A model generated the notes under the pieces. It was not told where the DNA came from. It ran no database searches and saw only the letters and a program-made list of their open reading frames with translations. Below are positions 28,364 through 37,369 of a DNA stretch of 64,000 nucleotides, piece by piece; positions within the stretch are counted from its first letter, which is position 1; each line of letters begins with the position of its first letter. Both the position numbers and the translations under genes were made by a program. Location of the stretch: positions 62,001-126,000 of the forward strand of contig NZ_CP071090.1 in NCBI RefSeq assembly GCF_017301735.1, written 5' to 3'. The stretch is from Pyxidicoccus parkwaysis (GTDB lineage Bacteria > Myxococcota > Myxococcia > Myxococcales > Myxococcaceae).

Positions 28364-29755
28364 CTATCCGTAGAACTCGTCGGTTTCAGCCGGGAGCGAG
28401 GATTCATTCTTGGCGAGCAGTGTTCCGAGTTCGTGTTCGCTGGGATGCCGATTCGTGGCGTTTGAGCGGTACCAGATACTGTTGTCTCGCTTGTCCATGT
28501 ATGGCTTTTCGTCCGTCGGTGGGATCGTCACGATGAGGATGGGTGAGTTCTCCTTGAAGTGAACGCGGAGTTGGATGGGAATTGAGCGATTGGCGTTCGT
28601 TTGAGCCAGATCCCGCAGCTTGCTGCCATAGTTGAGGATCTGCTTTTCAAGCCATTCGCGGCGTTCCGTGATGGGGACGGCGGTCGATTGTGGGTCTTTC
28701 TTGTCCCGACCTTGGATGATGTTCAGGTCGTTCGCTGAGAAATTCGGCGTTCCATGATCATCTACCCCTACAAGGATGTTGCCACCTTTAGCATTGGCCA
28801 TTGCCAGGATGGTTTCGATGAGCTCTTCCCGCTTGGGTCCAGTCGAGAGCAATATGAAAGGCTTGTACTCGATCGTTGCGCATTCACCTTGCTGGAGACA
28901 TTCGTCAACGAACTCGTCTAGTGATGCGGGCCTGTCTTCGGCCGGCATGAGGACAAGTTCCTTCTTGACCAGGTCCACGATTTCGTCGGTTGGCGATACA
29001 AGAGCAAGTTCGACCGACTCGGGTTGGCCGTGAAGTCGGATGGAGTGCTGCTCCCGTGCTTCGTATCGGAGTTCCGTCTGCCAGTTCTCCCCTGAAACTC
29101 GACCAACAACTTGGAGGTCTTTGCGATTCGAGCCGTCTACTCCGATATGGAGTTCATTGTCTCGATAGTTGAGACTGGAGATGCGCCCACGGTAGTTCCA
29201 GATGACAAAGTGAATATCGTTTCGTCGTCCGTCTCTGTGGAAATGAAAGGTGCGGAACCGTGAGATTGAGTGGATGATCTCGTAGGCGTCCGAGAAATAT
29301 GGTTGCTCGCGTGCGGAGACAAATGGACCTGAGGCTGCATCGATGGCGTGGCCCCCGCTGCTCAACGTCACGAAGACGCAAGGCCATGGGGTGTAGTCGT
29401 TGTCCGAATGGTAGCGTCGCGCGTCCCAATTCCCCTTCACCGGAAGAGAGAACTCAAGGTCGTCGATTTTCAGCTTCGAGGAGCCCAGCAAGGAGCTTCG
29501 AAGCTGGTTCAAGAAGTCCTGACCCGGCATTCGTGCACTGATGACGCGCAGGTTGGGGTAGCTGTACTGGGGCAGTGCTTGGAGGTCATCCTCGCGGCAC
29601 AGGTCGATTCTTCCGAAGCCCGGGATCCACTGACCCGAGGAGTCACGCACCAACGCGAAGCACAAGTGGGCTGTAACTTGGGCATCTTCGACGGCCTGTG
29701 TGACTAGGTCGACAGCTTCCTGGGCGTGGTGGATCCTCAGTGCATTCTGTCCCAC
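28364..29755 (-). CDS. Schlafen/AlbA_2-domain protein, isolated accessory gene
   Basis: A 463-residue protein whose C-terminal half is an AlbA_2 (Schlafen-type) domain: CATIEYKPFI (the ExK pair), KREELIETILAMANAKGGNILVGVDDHGTPN, then a helical ITERREWLEKQILNYG region and an IWYRSNATNRHPSEHELGTLL end. The N-terminal 270 residues are unrecognised, with mixed alpha/beta character and aromatic-rich stretches (FRTFHFHRDGRRND). AlbA_2 proteins are nucleic-acid-associated, and several act in antiviral or mobile-element contexts. Codon use is visibly less GC-rich than in its neighbours, with many A/T-ending codons, suggesting horizontal origin. It appears to start at GTG; no obvious SD was found. No partner gene adjoins it. 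Confidence 0.82.
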   Translation of the reverse strand: MGQNALRIHHAQEAVDLVTQAVEDAQVTAHLCFALVRDSSGQWIPGFGRIDLCREDDLQALPQYSYPNLRVISARMPGQDFLNQLRSSLLGSSKLKIDDLEFSLPVKGNWDARRYHSDNDYTPWPCVFVTLSSGGHAIDAASGPFVSAREQPYFSDAYEIIHSISRFRTFHFHRDGRRNDIHFVIWNYRGRISSLNYRDNELHIGVDGSNRKDLQVVGRVSGENWQTELRYEAREQHSIRLHGQPESVELALVSPTDEIVDLVKKELVLMPAEDRPASLDEFVDECLQQGECATIEYKPFILLSTGPKREELIETILAMANAKGGNILVGVDDHGTPNFSANDLNIIQGRDKKDPQSTAVPITERREWLEKQILNYGSKLRDLAQTNANRSIPIQLRVHFKENSPILIVTIPPTDEKPYMDKRDNSIWYRSNATNRHPSEHELGTLLAKNESSLPAETDEFYG

Positions 29756-30097
29756 GGGCGGGCCTCATTGGTTGTAGCTAGGGCAGTGCTGCTCTGCTTC
29801 TTCTTGGCGTCTGCAGAGGCGGTCGCAGCGTCCAGCCTGCTGAGCCTCGGCCAGGACCATTGTAGGGCGTGCCCTCGGCCATGCTCTCGGAGTGAACGGT
29901 CTCTCAAGGGGCGCAGGCGCGGGCGGACCGCAGGACCTCCGAAGGGGAGATGACCAGCTCTCGTCCAGAGACACCGAGCGAGGGGGGAGGTGCACCTGGC
30001 CCTACTTCCCTGGGAAGTTCCGGGTTTCGTCCCTCTCCACCCGGCAGGAGTGGTAGAGAGCGCGCTTCTCCTTCACTTTCCGACGAGGCCGCCTTTC
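29756..30097. other. Intergenic region between the Schlafen-type gene and fabI
   Basis: No credible gene: frames on either strand are short and basic/proline-rich without motifs. Promoters for the two divergent genes must lie here. The fabI end has GAGG nine bases before the ATG. Confidence 0.5.
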
Positions 30098-30931
30098 ATG
30101 CTGCTCCAAGGCAAGAAGCTGCTCATCACCGGGGTGCTCACGCCCCAGTCCCTCGCCTACGGCATCGCAGAGCACGCGCTCGCGCAGGGAGCCGACATCC
30201 TCCTCACCGGCTTCGGCCGCGCGAAGTCCCTCACCGACCGGAGCGCCAAGCGCCTCAAGCCCGGCCTGGAAGTGCTGGAGCTGGACGTCACCAACCCCGC
30301 CCACTTCACCGCGCTCACCGAGTCCCTGCGCCAGCGCTGGGGTCAGGTGGACGGCGTGCTGCACTCCATCGCCTACGCCCCCGAGGACGCGCTCGGCGGC
30401 AACTTCCTCAACACGCCGTGGGAGAGCGTGCAGACGGCCTTCCGCATCTCCGCGTTCTCCCTCAAGGAGCTGGCCGTGGCGTGCCTGCCCCTGATGACGA
30501 AGGGCGGCTCCATCGTCACGCTCGACTTCGACAACCGCATGGCGTGGCCCATCTACGACTGGATGGGCGTGTGCAAGGCCGCGCTGGAGGCCACGGTGCG
30601 CTACCTCGCGCGGGATTTGGGTCCCAAGGGCATCCGCGTGAATGCGCTGGCGGCGGGCCCGCTGGCCACCATCGCCGCCAAGGGCATCCCCGGCTTCAAG
30701 TCCCTGGAGCAGGGCTGGGGCAAGCAGGCGCCGCTGGGCTGGAGCGCCAAGGACAGCCACGACATGGTGGCCCGCACCGCATGTGCCCTGTTGTCGGACT
30801 GGCTGCCTTCCACCACGGGCGAAATGGTGCACGTGGACGGTGGCTACCACGCGGTGGGTGCGCCGCCGGTGGAGCTGGAGAACGAGGGAGCGGAGTCCCC
30901 GACGAACGCTCCCAAGCCGGCGGCCGAGTAG
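30098..30931 (+). CDS. fabI: Enoyl-[acyl-carrier-protein] reductase (NADH), FabI type
   Basis: The last step of each type II fatty-acid elongation cycle, in the cytoplasm. The 277-residue SDR has the FabI nucleotide loop ITGVLTPQSLAYGIA, the LDVTNP segment, HSIAYAPEDALGG, the catalytic Y-x6-K in YDWMGVCKAALEA and the C-terminal VDGGYHAVG. The C-terminus has a roughly 20-residue acidic/proline tail not needed for catalysis. The ATG at 30098 begins directly with LLQGKKLLITG, typical for FabI. It stands alone; the chemosensory genes downstream are a separate unit. Confidence 0.96.
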   Translation: MLLQGKKLLITGVLTPQSLAYGIAEHALAQGADILLTGFGRAKSLTDRSAKRLKPGLEVLELDVTNPAHFTALTESLRQRWGQVDGVLHSIAYAPEDALGGNFLNTPWESVQTAFRISAFSLKELAVACLPLMTKGGSIVTLDFDNRMAWPIYDWMGVCKAALEATVRYLARDLGPKGIRVNALAAGPLATIAAKGIPGFKSLEQGWGKQAPLGWSAKDSHDMVARTACALLSDWLPSTTGEMVHVDGGYHAVGAPPVELENEGAESPTNAPKPAAE

Positions 30932-31031
30932 CCGTTTTCCCCTAGCCCGCGTGGACCTCGGGAATTGTCCCGGGGTCATTGGGCACCTGCCCGCTCGGTA
31001 CCATGGCGGGCCCGGCGTGCCCCGCTTTCTC

Positions 31032-31049
31032 CCGTGAGAGCGCTCACGG
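31032..31049. promoter_or_regulatory. Inverted repeat between fabI and the chemosensory operon
   Basis: CCGTGAG-AGCG-CTCACGG is a perfect 7-bp inverted repeat with a 4-base centre, about 65 bases before the first operon gene. It may be a fabI terminator without a U-run or an operator for the chemosensory operon. Confidence 0.4.
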
Positions 31050-31114
31050 TAGAGTCCCGAACAGTCGCAGGGGCTTCCCGCATCAGCGCGGGCCTGCGGA
31101 GGAGCCGCTTCACA

Positions 31115-31501
31115 GTGACGACCCAGAGCACCAACGTCTTGCTGGTGGACGACAGCCCGACGGTCCGCAACATCGTCAAAATCTATTTGATGAACCTCAA
31201 GGTCTCGACCGTCGAGGCCGACGATGCGACCCGGGCGCTGCAGATTCTCCGCCTCGTGCCGGTGAGCCTGGTCATCGCGGACATCAACATGCCCGGCATG
31301 GACGGCATCACCTTCGTGAAGGAGGTGCGCGCCAGCCAGATGCCCCAGGTGCGCTCGGTTCCCATCCTCCTGCTCACGGCGGAGAAGAACGCGGACCTGC
31401 GCCAGAAGGGCACCGAGGCCGGCGCCAACGCCTTCATCCAGAAGCCGGTGTCCCACCACGAGCTGACGGAGACCGTCCGTCAGTTCCTCTCGAAGGCCTG
31501 A
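31115..31501 (+). CDS. Single-domain response regulator, first gene of chemosensory operon
   Basis: A 128-residue CheY-like receiver. Acidic pair DD (12-13) in NVLLVDDSPTVR, phosphoacceptor D56 in VIADINMPGMDG, T in LLLTAEK and lysine in FIQKPVS are all present. It starts at GTG with GGAGGAG upstream. It is likely the freely diffusing output or a phosphate sink of the downstream CheA-REC kinase. The stop is followed five bases later by the REC-CheW fusion gene. Confidence 0.93.
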   Translation: MTTQSTNVLLVDDSPTVRNIVKIYLMNLKVSTVEADDATRALQILRLVPVSLVIADINMPGMDGITFVKEVRASQMPQVRSVPILLLTAEKNADLRQKGTEAGANAFIQKPVSHHELTETVRQFLSKA

Positions 31502-31506
31502 TTGCC

Positions 31507-32373
31507 GTGAGCCTGCCGTCCCTGCTGCTCGTCGACGACAGCGACGCGATTCTCGCGCTGGAGCGCGCCATCCTCTCCGGCCACTACACCATCCACACGG
31601 CCAGCAATGGCCGTGAGGCCCTGGAGAAGGTGGGCCGGCTCCTCCCGGCGGCGGTGCTGTTGGACCTGTCCATGCCGGAGATGGACGGCGACGAGGTGCT
31701 CCAGCGGATGAAGGCGGACCCCGCCACCTCGGACATCCCCGTCATCATCATCTCCTCGGAGAAGTCGCGCGCCGAGGCGTGTATCGGACTGGGCGCGGAG
31801 GCCTTCCTCGCCAAGCCCTTCCGCGCGGACGAGTTGCTGAACACGGTGGGCGAGTCCATGGCCAGCGCGCGGCGCCGGGCCCGCACGGGCTCGCTGCTGG
31901 TGCTGCGCGTGACGGTGGGCGACCTGGAGTTCGCCATCCCCCTGGACGCCGTGCGCGAGGTGCTGCTGCACCCGGCGACGCGGCCGTTGCCCACGGGCCC
32001 GTCCTACCTGCGCGAGTACGTCGAGGTGCGGGGCCACGCGCTCTGCGTGCTGGACGTGGCGCGAAGGCTGGGCGTGGAGCACAAGCTGGCGCGCGTGGAG
32101 CGCATGCTGGTGGTCATCGAGGTGGAGGGCGTGGCGCTGGCGCTGGCGGTGGACACGGTGAAGGACCCGGAGGAGTACGCCTCCGCGGACATCGAGCGGC
32201 GCGAGCGCGTGGGCGGGGCGGACCATGGCCCGCTGCGCGAGGGGCTCATCGGCATGCTGCGCTCCGGCGGGCGCGTGCTGCCCATCCTGGACCCGAAGGT
32301 CTTCATCGGTCGCGGCCTGTTGCGGGAGCTGCCCACGATGCTGGAGGCCGCGGAGGCCAGGCGGACCGCATGA
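31507..32373 (+). CDS. Receiver-CheW fusion (reversed CheV architecture)
   Basis: A 288-residue protein with an N-terminal receiver (LLLVDDSDAIL, phosphoacceptor D53 in LLDLSMPEMDG, IIISSEKS, FLAKPFRADEL) and a C-terminal CheW domain from about residue 133 (VLRVTVGDLEFAIPLDAVREVL, YLREYVEVRGHALCVLDVARRLG, LALAVDTVKDPEEY, GMLRSGGRVLPILDPKVF). CheV has the same two domains in the opposite order. It probably couples CheA to receptors in a phosphorylation-dependent way. It starts at GTG and its stop overlaps the CheR start (ATGA). Confidence 0.92.
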   Translation: MSLPSLLLVDDSDAILALERAILSGHYTIHTASNGREALEKVGRLLPAAVLLDLSMPEMDGDEVLQRMKADPATSDIPVIIISSEKSRAEACIGLGAEAFLAKPFRADELLNTVGESMASARRRARTGSLLVLRVTVGDLEFAIPLDAVREVLLHPATRPLPTGPSYLREYVEVRGHALCVLDVARRLGVEHKLARVERMLVVIEVEGVALALAVDTVKDPEEYASADIERRERVGGADHGPLREGLIGMLRSGGRVLPILDPKVFIGRGLLRELPTMLEAAEARRTA

Positions 32374-33599
32374 GCGGAGAGCTCGACCCGCGGCTGCTCA
32401 CCCGCGCGCGGGAGGTGGTGGCCGCCATCACCGGCTTCCGCGACGACGCCATCGCCACCGAGGCGATGGAGCGCGTCGTGCGGGCGGAGCTCACGCGCGG
32501 GCGCTCCGCGGGAGACCTGCTCGGAGAGCTGCTGCAGCCGGTGTCCCCGCTCTCCGCCACGCTGGCGCGCTCGGTGCTGGTGGGCGAGACGTACTTCTTC
32601 CGCCAGCCGGAGCACTTCCGCTTCATCTCCCAGGAGGGCGTGCCCGCGGCGCTGCGCCGGGGCGCGCTGGCCCTGCGCGGCTGGAGCGCGGGCTGCGCCA
32701 CGGGCGAGGAGGCCTACTCGCTGGCCGCGTGCCTCCAGTCGTCCCTGCCGCACGGCTTCCCGGTGGAGGTGCTGGGCACGGACCTGCAGGAGTCCAGCCT
32801 GGAGACCGCCCGCCGCGCCACCTACGGCTCCTGGTCCCGCCGCGAGTCCGCGCCGCGCCTGTTCCCCCTCTACGTGGAGCTGGGGGACCGCGAGGTGCAG
32901 ATTCTCCCCGTCGTCCGCCGCGTCACCACCTTCGCCCAGTCCAACCTGCTGGCGCCCCTGCCGGAGCGGTTCGGCCGCTTCGACTTCATCCTCTGCCGCA
33001 ACGTGCTCACCTACTTCACTCCCGCCGCGCGTGACGCGGCGATTACGCTGCTGTCGCGCACGCTCAACCCGGGCGGGCTGCTCTTCCTGGGCGCCGTCGA
33101 AGTGGACCGCGTCCCCCCGGGCATGGTGAGGGAGGGCCCGCCGGAGCTGCAGTGCTTCCGCCTCCTCGCCCCCGGCGAGTCCGTGGCACCGTCCTCGCGC
33201 ACGCGCGCCTCGGACCGTGCCCGCGCCCCCGAGAAGCCCGAGCGTCCGGCGCCTCCGGCCACCAAGCCGGCCCGCGCCGCCGCCGCGCCGCCGCCCGAGC
33301 CCTCGCGCATCCACCTCACCGCGCTGGAGCGCATCGAGGAGGGCGACGAAGTCGGTGCCACCGCCGTGCTGGAGGCGCTGGTGCGCCAGTCGCCGGACTA
33401 CCTGCCGGGGCTGCTGGAGCTGGCCCTGTTGCGCGAGCGCTCCGGCGCGCGCGAGGCGGCGGTGCCGCTGATGCGCACGCTGCGCTCCCGCGCCGAGCGC
33501 CTCCCGCCCGACCAGCTGGTGGACGGGCCCGAGGCGCTGCCCGCGCGCTTCTACCAGGCGTCCGCTGACGCCTACCTCAATCAGGGGACGCTGGAATGA
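32370..33599 (+). CDS. cheR: CheR methyltransferase with C-terminal TPR-like extension
   Basis: A 409-residue SAM-dependent chemoreceptor glutamate methyltransferase. It has the helical N-domain, then GETYFFRQPEHF, the SAM loop GWSAGCATGEEAYSLA, VLGTDLQESSLETARRATYG and FDFILCRNVLTYF. After about residue 270 a Pro/Ala linker leads to a helical repeat region (ALERIEEGDEVGATAVLEALVRQSPDYLPGLLELALL). TPR-bearing CheR proteins are typical of Frz (FrzF) and Wsp (WspC) systems, where the repeats control methylation. ATGA overlaps link it to both neighbours. Confidence 0.94.
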   Translation: MSGELDPRLLTRAREVVAAITGFRDDAIATEAMERVVRAELTRGRSAGDLLGELLQPVSPLSATLARSVLVGETYFFRQPEHFRFISQEGVPAALRRGALALRGWSAGCATGEEAYSLAACLQSSLPHGFPVEVLGTDLQESSLETARRATYGSWSRRESAPRLFPLYVELGDREVQILPVVRRVTTFAQSNLLAPLPERFGRFDFILCRNVLTYFTPAARDAAITLLSRTLNPGGLLFLGAVEVDRVPPGMVREGPPELQCFRLLAPGESVAPSSRTRASDRARAPEKPERPAPPATKPARAAAAPPPEPSRIHLTALERIEEGDEVGATAVLEALVRQSPDYLPGLLELALLRERSGAREAAVPLMRTLRSRAERLPPDQLVDGPEALPARFYQASADAYLNQGTLE

Positions 33600-34141
33600 A
33601 GGTCACCCCGCGGACGATGGAAGAAGCCCAGGAGACGGAAGCGCGCGAGCTGCTCGAGCGGCGCGCGGCCCGCCTCCGCGAGCAGGGCGAGACGGCCGTG
33701 GAGGAGGCCGTCCACTGGATTGCCGAGTTCCCCCTGGGCGAGGAGCGCTATGCGCTCTCCCTGGAGTCGCTGCGTGCCGCGCTGCCGCTGAAGATGGTGA
33801 CGCCGGTGCCGCTGTCCGCCCCGCACGTCGTGGGCGTGTTGCGCTTCCAGGGCCAGGTGCTGGCCGCGCTCAGCCTCGCGTCGCTCCTGGGCGGCCACGG
33901 CTGGCGGCAGGACCCGGCCGTGCTGCTGGTGGTGGACCGTGGCGACGGCGAGCTGTGCGCGCTGGACTGCGAGGCCATTCCGCGCCCCACCACGCTGCCC
34001 ATGAGCTCGGTGGAGGCCGCGCGCGTGCGCGCCGAGGGCGCTGTGATGGAGGTCTTCACGCAGGACCGCCAGCTCATCCACCTGATTGACTTGAAGCGCC
34101 TGTTCGCCCAGCGCGGGACGGGAGGACGTCATGCCCGTTGA
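33596..34141 (+). CDS. cheW: CheW scaffold protein
   Basis: A 181-residue adaptor between receptors and CheA. A helical 40-residue N-terminus (RTMEEAQETEARELLERRAARLREQGE) precedes a CheW fold: WIAEFPLGEERYALSLESLRAALPLKMVTPVP, HVVGVLRFQGQVLAALSLASLL, and the end FTQDRQLIHLIDLKRLF. It is the second CheW domain encoded in this operon, the other being fused to a receiver. Two distinct adaptors are usual in Wsp-like systems. It overlaps cheR by 4 bp and cheA by 11 bp. Confidence 0.9.
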   Translation: MKVTPRTMEEAQETEARELLERRAARLREQGETAVEEAVHWIAEFPLGEERYALSLESLRAALPLKMVTPVPLSAPHVVGVLRFQGQVLAALSLASLLGGHGWRQDPAVLLVVDRGDGELCALDCEAIPRPTTLPMSSVEAARVRAEGAVMEVFTQDRQLIHLIDLKRLFAQRGTGGRHAR

Positions 34142-36305
34142 CCCGATGCTGCAGGGACTCGTCGCCGGCTTCGCCGTGGAGGCCCAGGAGGTCGTCCAGA
34201 AGGTCACCATGGACCTGCTGGAGCTGGAGCGCGACGGCATGGAGACGGGCGCGCTCGCCAAGCTCTACGTGCGGCTGGGCCGCCACCTCCACACGCTGAA
34301 GGGCAGCGCCGCGTCGCTCGGCATGCAGGACCTGAGCGACATCGCCCACAAGCTGGAGGACGCGCTCGCCCCGCTGAAGGCCAACCCGCAGAAGATGCCG
34401 CGGCCGGTGGTGGACATCCTGCTGCACGGCCTGGACCTCTTCCTGCTGCGCGCCCAGGCGCACGCGGACGGGCGCGGTGACGCGCTGCCGGACCCGGCCG
34501 CCGCCCTGGCCCAGCTCGTGGCGGAGGCACCGCCTCCGGAGGCCGCCGAGGCGGGGGCTCCCGCTCCCGTCTCCCTGGCCATGGCCGTGCCCGCCTCGCA
34601 GGTGGCCGTGGAGGCGCCCCTTCCCGTTGCCGCGGCCGAGCCCTCTCCGGGGCTCATGCCCGAGGCGGAGTCCGCGGACGCCGGCTGGCGCGTGTCGGCG
34701 CGGCAGGTGACGGCGCTGATGCGCGAGGTGGAGCGCCTGCGCGAGGTGCGCCTGCGCTTCGAGGAGCGCGGCCGCGAGCTGGACCGCGTGGTGACGCTGC
34801 TCGCGAAGCAGGGCCTGCTGGCGGAGACGGCGGAGGCGCGCTCGCAGCTGGCCGGCACGTCGCGCTCGCTGCGCACCGACGGCGAGGAGACGGGCGACAT
34901 CGTCGAGGCGCTGGAGGAGGGCCTCAAGGCGATTACGACGCGTCCGGTGCGCACCATCCTGGACCCGCTGCAGCGCATGGTGCGCGACTTGTCCCGCCAG
35001 CTCGGGAAGGAGGCGCGCCTGTCGGTGGTGGGCTCGGAGCTGTCGCTGGACCGGCGCCTGCTGGAGAAGCTCCAGGGCGCGCTGGTGCACCTGCTCCGCA
35101 ACGCGGTGGACCACGGCCTGGAGATGCCGGCCCAGCGCGAGCGCGCGGGCAAGCACCACGAGGGCGCGCTGACGATGCGCGTGGAGCAGCAGGGCAACCT
35201 GCTCTACCTGGAGTGCGCGGACGACGGCGCCGGCATCGACGTGGAGCGCGTGCGCAAGGTGGCGGAGTCGCGCGGCCTCGTGACGTCGGACGAGTCCGCC
35301 CGGCTCAACGAGAACCAGGTGAGGGACCTCATCTTCCGGCCCGGCTTCAGCACGCGCACGGACGTGACGGACACCTCCGGGCGCGGCGTGGGCCTGGACG
35401 CGGTGCGCGCATCGGTGGAGGCGCTGCAGGGCCGCATCGAGGTGGCCAGCACGCAGGGGCAGGGCACGCGCTTCATGCTGACCTTGCCGGTGGACCTGGG
35501 CAGCTCGCCGGTGCTGGTGGTGCGCGCGACGGAGACGCTGGTGGGCCTGCCCATGCTGGCGGTGGAGGCCACGCAGCTGGCCCGCGCGGACTCGCTGCGC
35601 CTGGGCAAGCGCCGGGCGCACATGGAATACCAGGGGCAGCTGTTGCCGGTGGTGGACCTGGGGGCGCGGCTCGGCCTGCGCGCCCTGGCGCCGCCCACGG
35701 AGGGACAGCCCCTGCTCATCGTGCAGAGCGGCGGCAAGCGCGTGGCGCTCGCGGTGGACGCGGTGGTGGGAGACCGTGATTTGGTCATCCGCCCGCTGCC
35801 CTCCGAGGTGCGCGACGTGCCGGCCTGGCAGGGCGCGGCCACGCTCAGCCGCGGTGAGCTGCTGCTCATCTGCCGCCCGGACTGGCTGGTGACGGACACC
35901 GCGCAGGCGCAGGTGGTGGCGCAGAAGCGGGCGCTGGTGGTGGACGACTCGCTCACCGCGCGCGCGCTGCACCGGGCCATGCTGGAGGCCGGCGGCTTCA
36001 CGGTGCACCTGGCGGCCAGCGGCGCCCGCGCGTTGGATCGGCTGGCGACGGACACGTACGACGTCGTCATCTGCGACCTGGACATGGAGGAGATGGACGG
36101 CGTGCAGCTCATCGCGAAGCTCCGCGAGAAGAAGGAGACGGCGTCGCTGCCCGTCATCCTCGTCTCCGCGCACGACAGCGCCGCGGCCCGCGAGCGCGGT
36201 ATGGCGGCGGGCGCGGATGGTTATCTCAGCAAGCGTGAATGCGCGGCGGGCCGCCTGCTCGCCGAGGTGCTCGACGTCATGAGCCGCAGGGGGACCCGGA
36301 CGTGA
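34131..36305 (+). CDS. cheA: Hybrid chemotaxis histidine kinase CheA-REC
   Basis: A 724-residue kinase with the order HPt (H54 in RHLHTLKGSAASLG), Ala/Pro linker, a dimerisation helix pair (REVERLREVRLRFEERGRELD), the GHKL kinase (HLLRNAVDHGLE, DDGAGIDVERV, FRPGFSTRTDVTDTSGRGVGLDAV, GQGTRFMLTLP), a CheW-like domain, and a C-terminal receiver (RALVVDDSLTARALHRAM, CDLDMEEMDGVQL, VSAHD, YLSK). There is no obvious P2 domain. The CheA-REC layout matches FrzE and WspE. The C-terminal receiver may act as output or as an internal phosphate sink. Confidence 0.95.
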   Translation: MPVDPMLQGLVAGFAVEAQEVVQKVTMDLLELERDGMETGALAKLYVRLGRHLHTLKGSAASLGMQDLSDIAHKLEDALAPLKANPQKMPRPVVDILLHGLDLFLLRAQAHADGRGDALPDPAAALAQLVAEAPPPEAAEAGAPAPVSLAMAVPASQVAVEAPLPVAAAEPSPGLMPEAESADAGWRVSARQVTALMREVERLREVRLRFEERGRELDRVVTLLAKQGLLAETAEARSQLAGTSRSLRTDGEETGDIVEALEEGLKAITTRPVRTILDPLQRMVRDLSRQLGKEARLSVVGSELSLDRRLLEKLQGALVHLLRNAVDHGLEMPAQRERAGKHHEGALTMRVEQQGNLLYLECADDGAGIDVERVRKVAESRGLVTSDESARLNENQVRDLIFRPGFSTRTDVTDTSGRGVGLDAVRASVEALQGRIEVASTQGQGTRFMLTLPVDLGSSPVLVVRATETLVGLPMLAVEATQLARADSLRLGKRRAHMEYQGQLLPVVDLGARLGLRALAPPTEGQPLLIVQSGGKRVALAVDAVVGDRDLVIRPLPSEVRDVPAWQGAATLSRGELLLICRPDWLVTDTAQAQVVAQKRALVVDDSLTARALHRAMLEAGGFTVHLAASGARALDRLATDTYDVVICDLDMEEMDGVQLIAKLREKKETASLPVILVSAHDSAAARERGMAAGADGYLSKRECAAGRLLAEVLDVMSRRGTRT

Positions 36306-37369
36306 GTCTGAAGCGGTCCATCCGCGTCCTGGTGGTGGATGACTCCCCCACCATGGCGAACACGCTGACCGCGCTCCTCACCGAGGAGCCGCGAATCGAA
36401 GTCGTTGGCCGGGCTGGCGACGGCAACCGCGCCGTGCAGCTCGCGAAGCTGCTGCGGCCGGACGTCATCACCATGGACCTGCTGCTGCCGGGGCTGGACG
36501 GCCCGGCGGCCATCGCAGCCATCATGTCCGCGGCGCCCGCGCGCATCCTCGTGGTGAGCGCGGTGGCCGAGCAGCGCGGCGTGGACCTGGGCTTCCAGGC
36601 GATGAACGCCGGCGCGCTGGAGCTCATCGGCAAGCCCAACGTCACCAACGTCGAGGAGCTGCGCAAGTGGGGCCGTGATTTGGCCCACTCCGTGTGCCTG
36701 ATGGCGGAGGTGCCCGTCATCTCGCGCCGCCCGCGCACGGGCGTGGTGCCGCCGCCGGTCCCCACGGGCGCGCGGGTGGACGTCTTCGGAATCGTGGCCT
36801 CCACCGGTGGCCCGCCCGCGCTGGCGGACCTGCTGGCGAAGCTGCCCAGGGACTTCCCCGTCCCGCTGCTCATCGCGCAGCACATCACCGTGGGCTTCAC
36901 CCAGGGCATGGTGCGCTGGCTGTCCCAGGTGACGCCCCTCTTGGTGGACATCGCCAAGGACGGCGAGCGCCTGGAGCCGGGCCGCGTGTACTTCCCGCTG
37001 GACGGGCACGATTTGCTGGTGGACTCGGGCGGCGTGGCGCGGCTGCAGCGCAGCCGGGGCGGGCCGTGCCCCAACGGCGACGTGCTGCTGGCGTCGCTGG
37101 CCTCCGTCTTCGGCCGGCGCAGCGGCGGCGTGGTGCTCACCGGCATGGGCGAGGACGGCGCGCGGGGCCTTCTGGCCATCCGCAACGCGGGCGGCGTCAC
37201 CTTCTCCCAGGACGAGGCCTCGTCCGTCGTCTTCGGCATGCCGCGCGCCGCGATTGAGCTCAAGGCCACGGACCAGGGCGTGCCCCTGGCCTCCATGCCC
37301 GAGCTCATCCTCCAGAGCTGCTCATTGCCCGGCTTCCGCGCCCGGGGCGAGGGAGGTTCCTCGCGATGA
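36302..37369 (+). CDS. cheB: CheB methylesterase response regulator
   Basis: A 355-residue protein glutamate methylesterase. Its receiver has VVDDSPTMANTL and D59 in VITMDLLLPGLDG. The catalytic domain has the serine hydrolase triad in IVASTGGPPAL (S167), IAQHITVGF (H194) and TGMGEDGARG (D283). It removes methyl groups added by CheR and so resets the receptor. It starts at GTG overlapping the cheA stop (GTGA) and its own stop overlaps the start of a 27-codon ORF. Confidence 0.95.
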   Translation: MSLKRSIRVLVVDDSPTMANTLTALLTEEPRIEVVGRAGDGNRAVQLAKLLRPDVITMDLLLPGLDGPAAIAAIMSAAPARILVVSAVAEQRGVDLGFQAMNAGALELIGKPNVTNVEELRKWGRDLAHSVCLMAEVPVISRRPRTGVVPPPVPTGARVDVFGIVASTGGPPALADLLAKLPRDFPVPLLIAQHITVGFTQGMVRWLSQVTPLLVDIAKDGERLEPGRVYFPLDGHDLLVDSGGVARLQRSRGGPCPNGDVLLASLASVFGRRSGGVVLTGMGEDGARGLLAIRNAGGVTFSQDEASSVVFGMPRAAIELKATDQGVPLASMPELILQSCSLPGFRARGEGGSSR

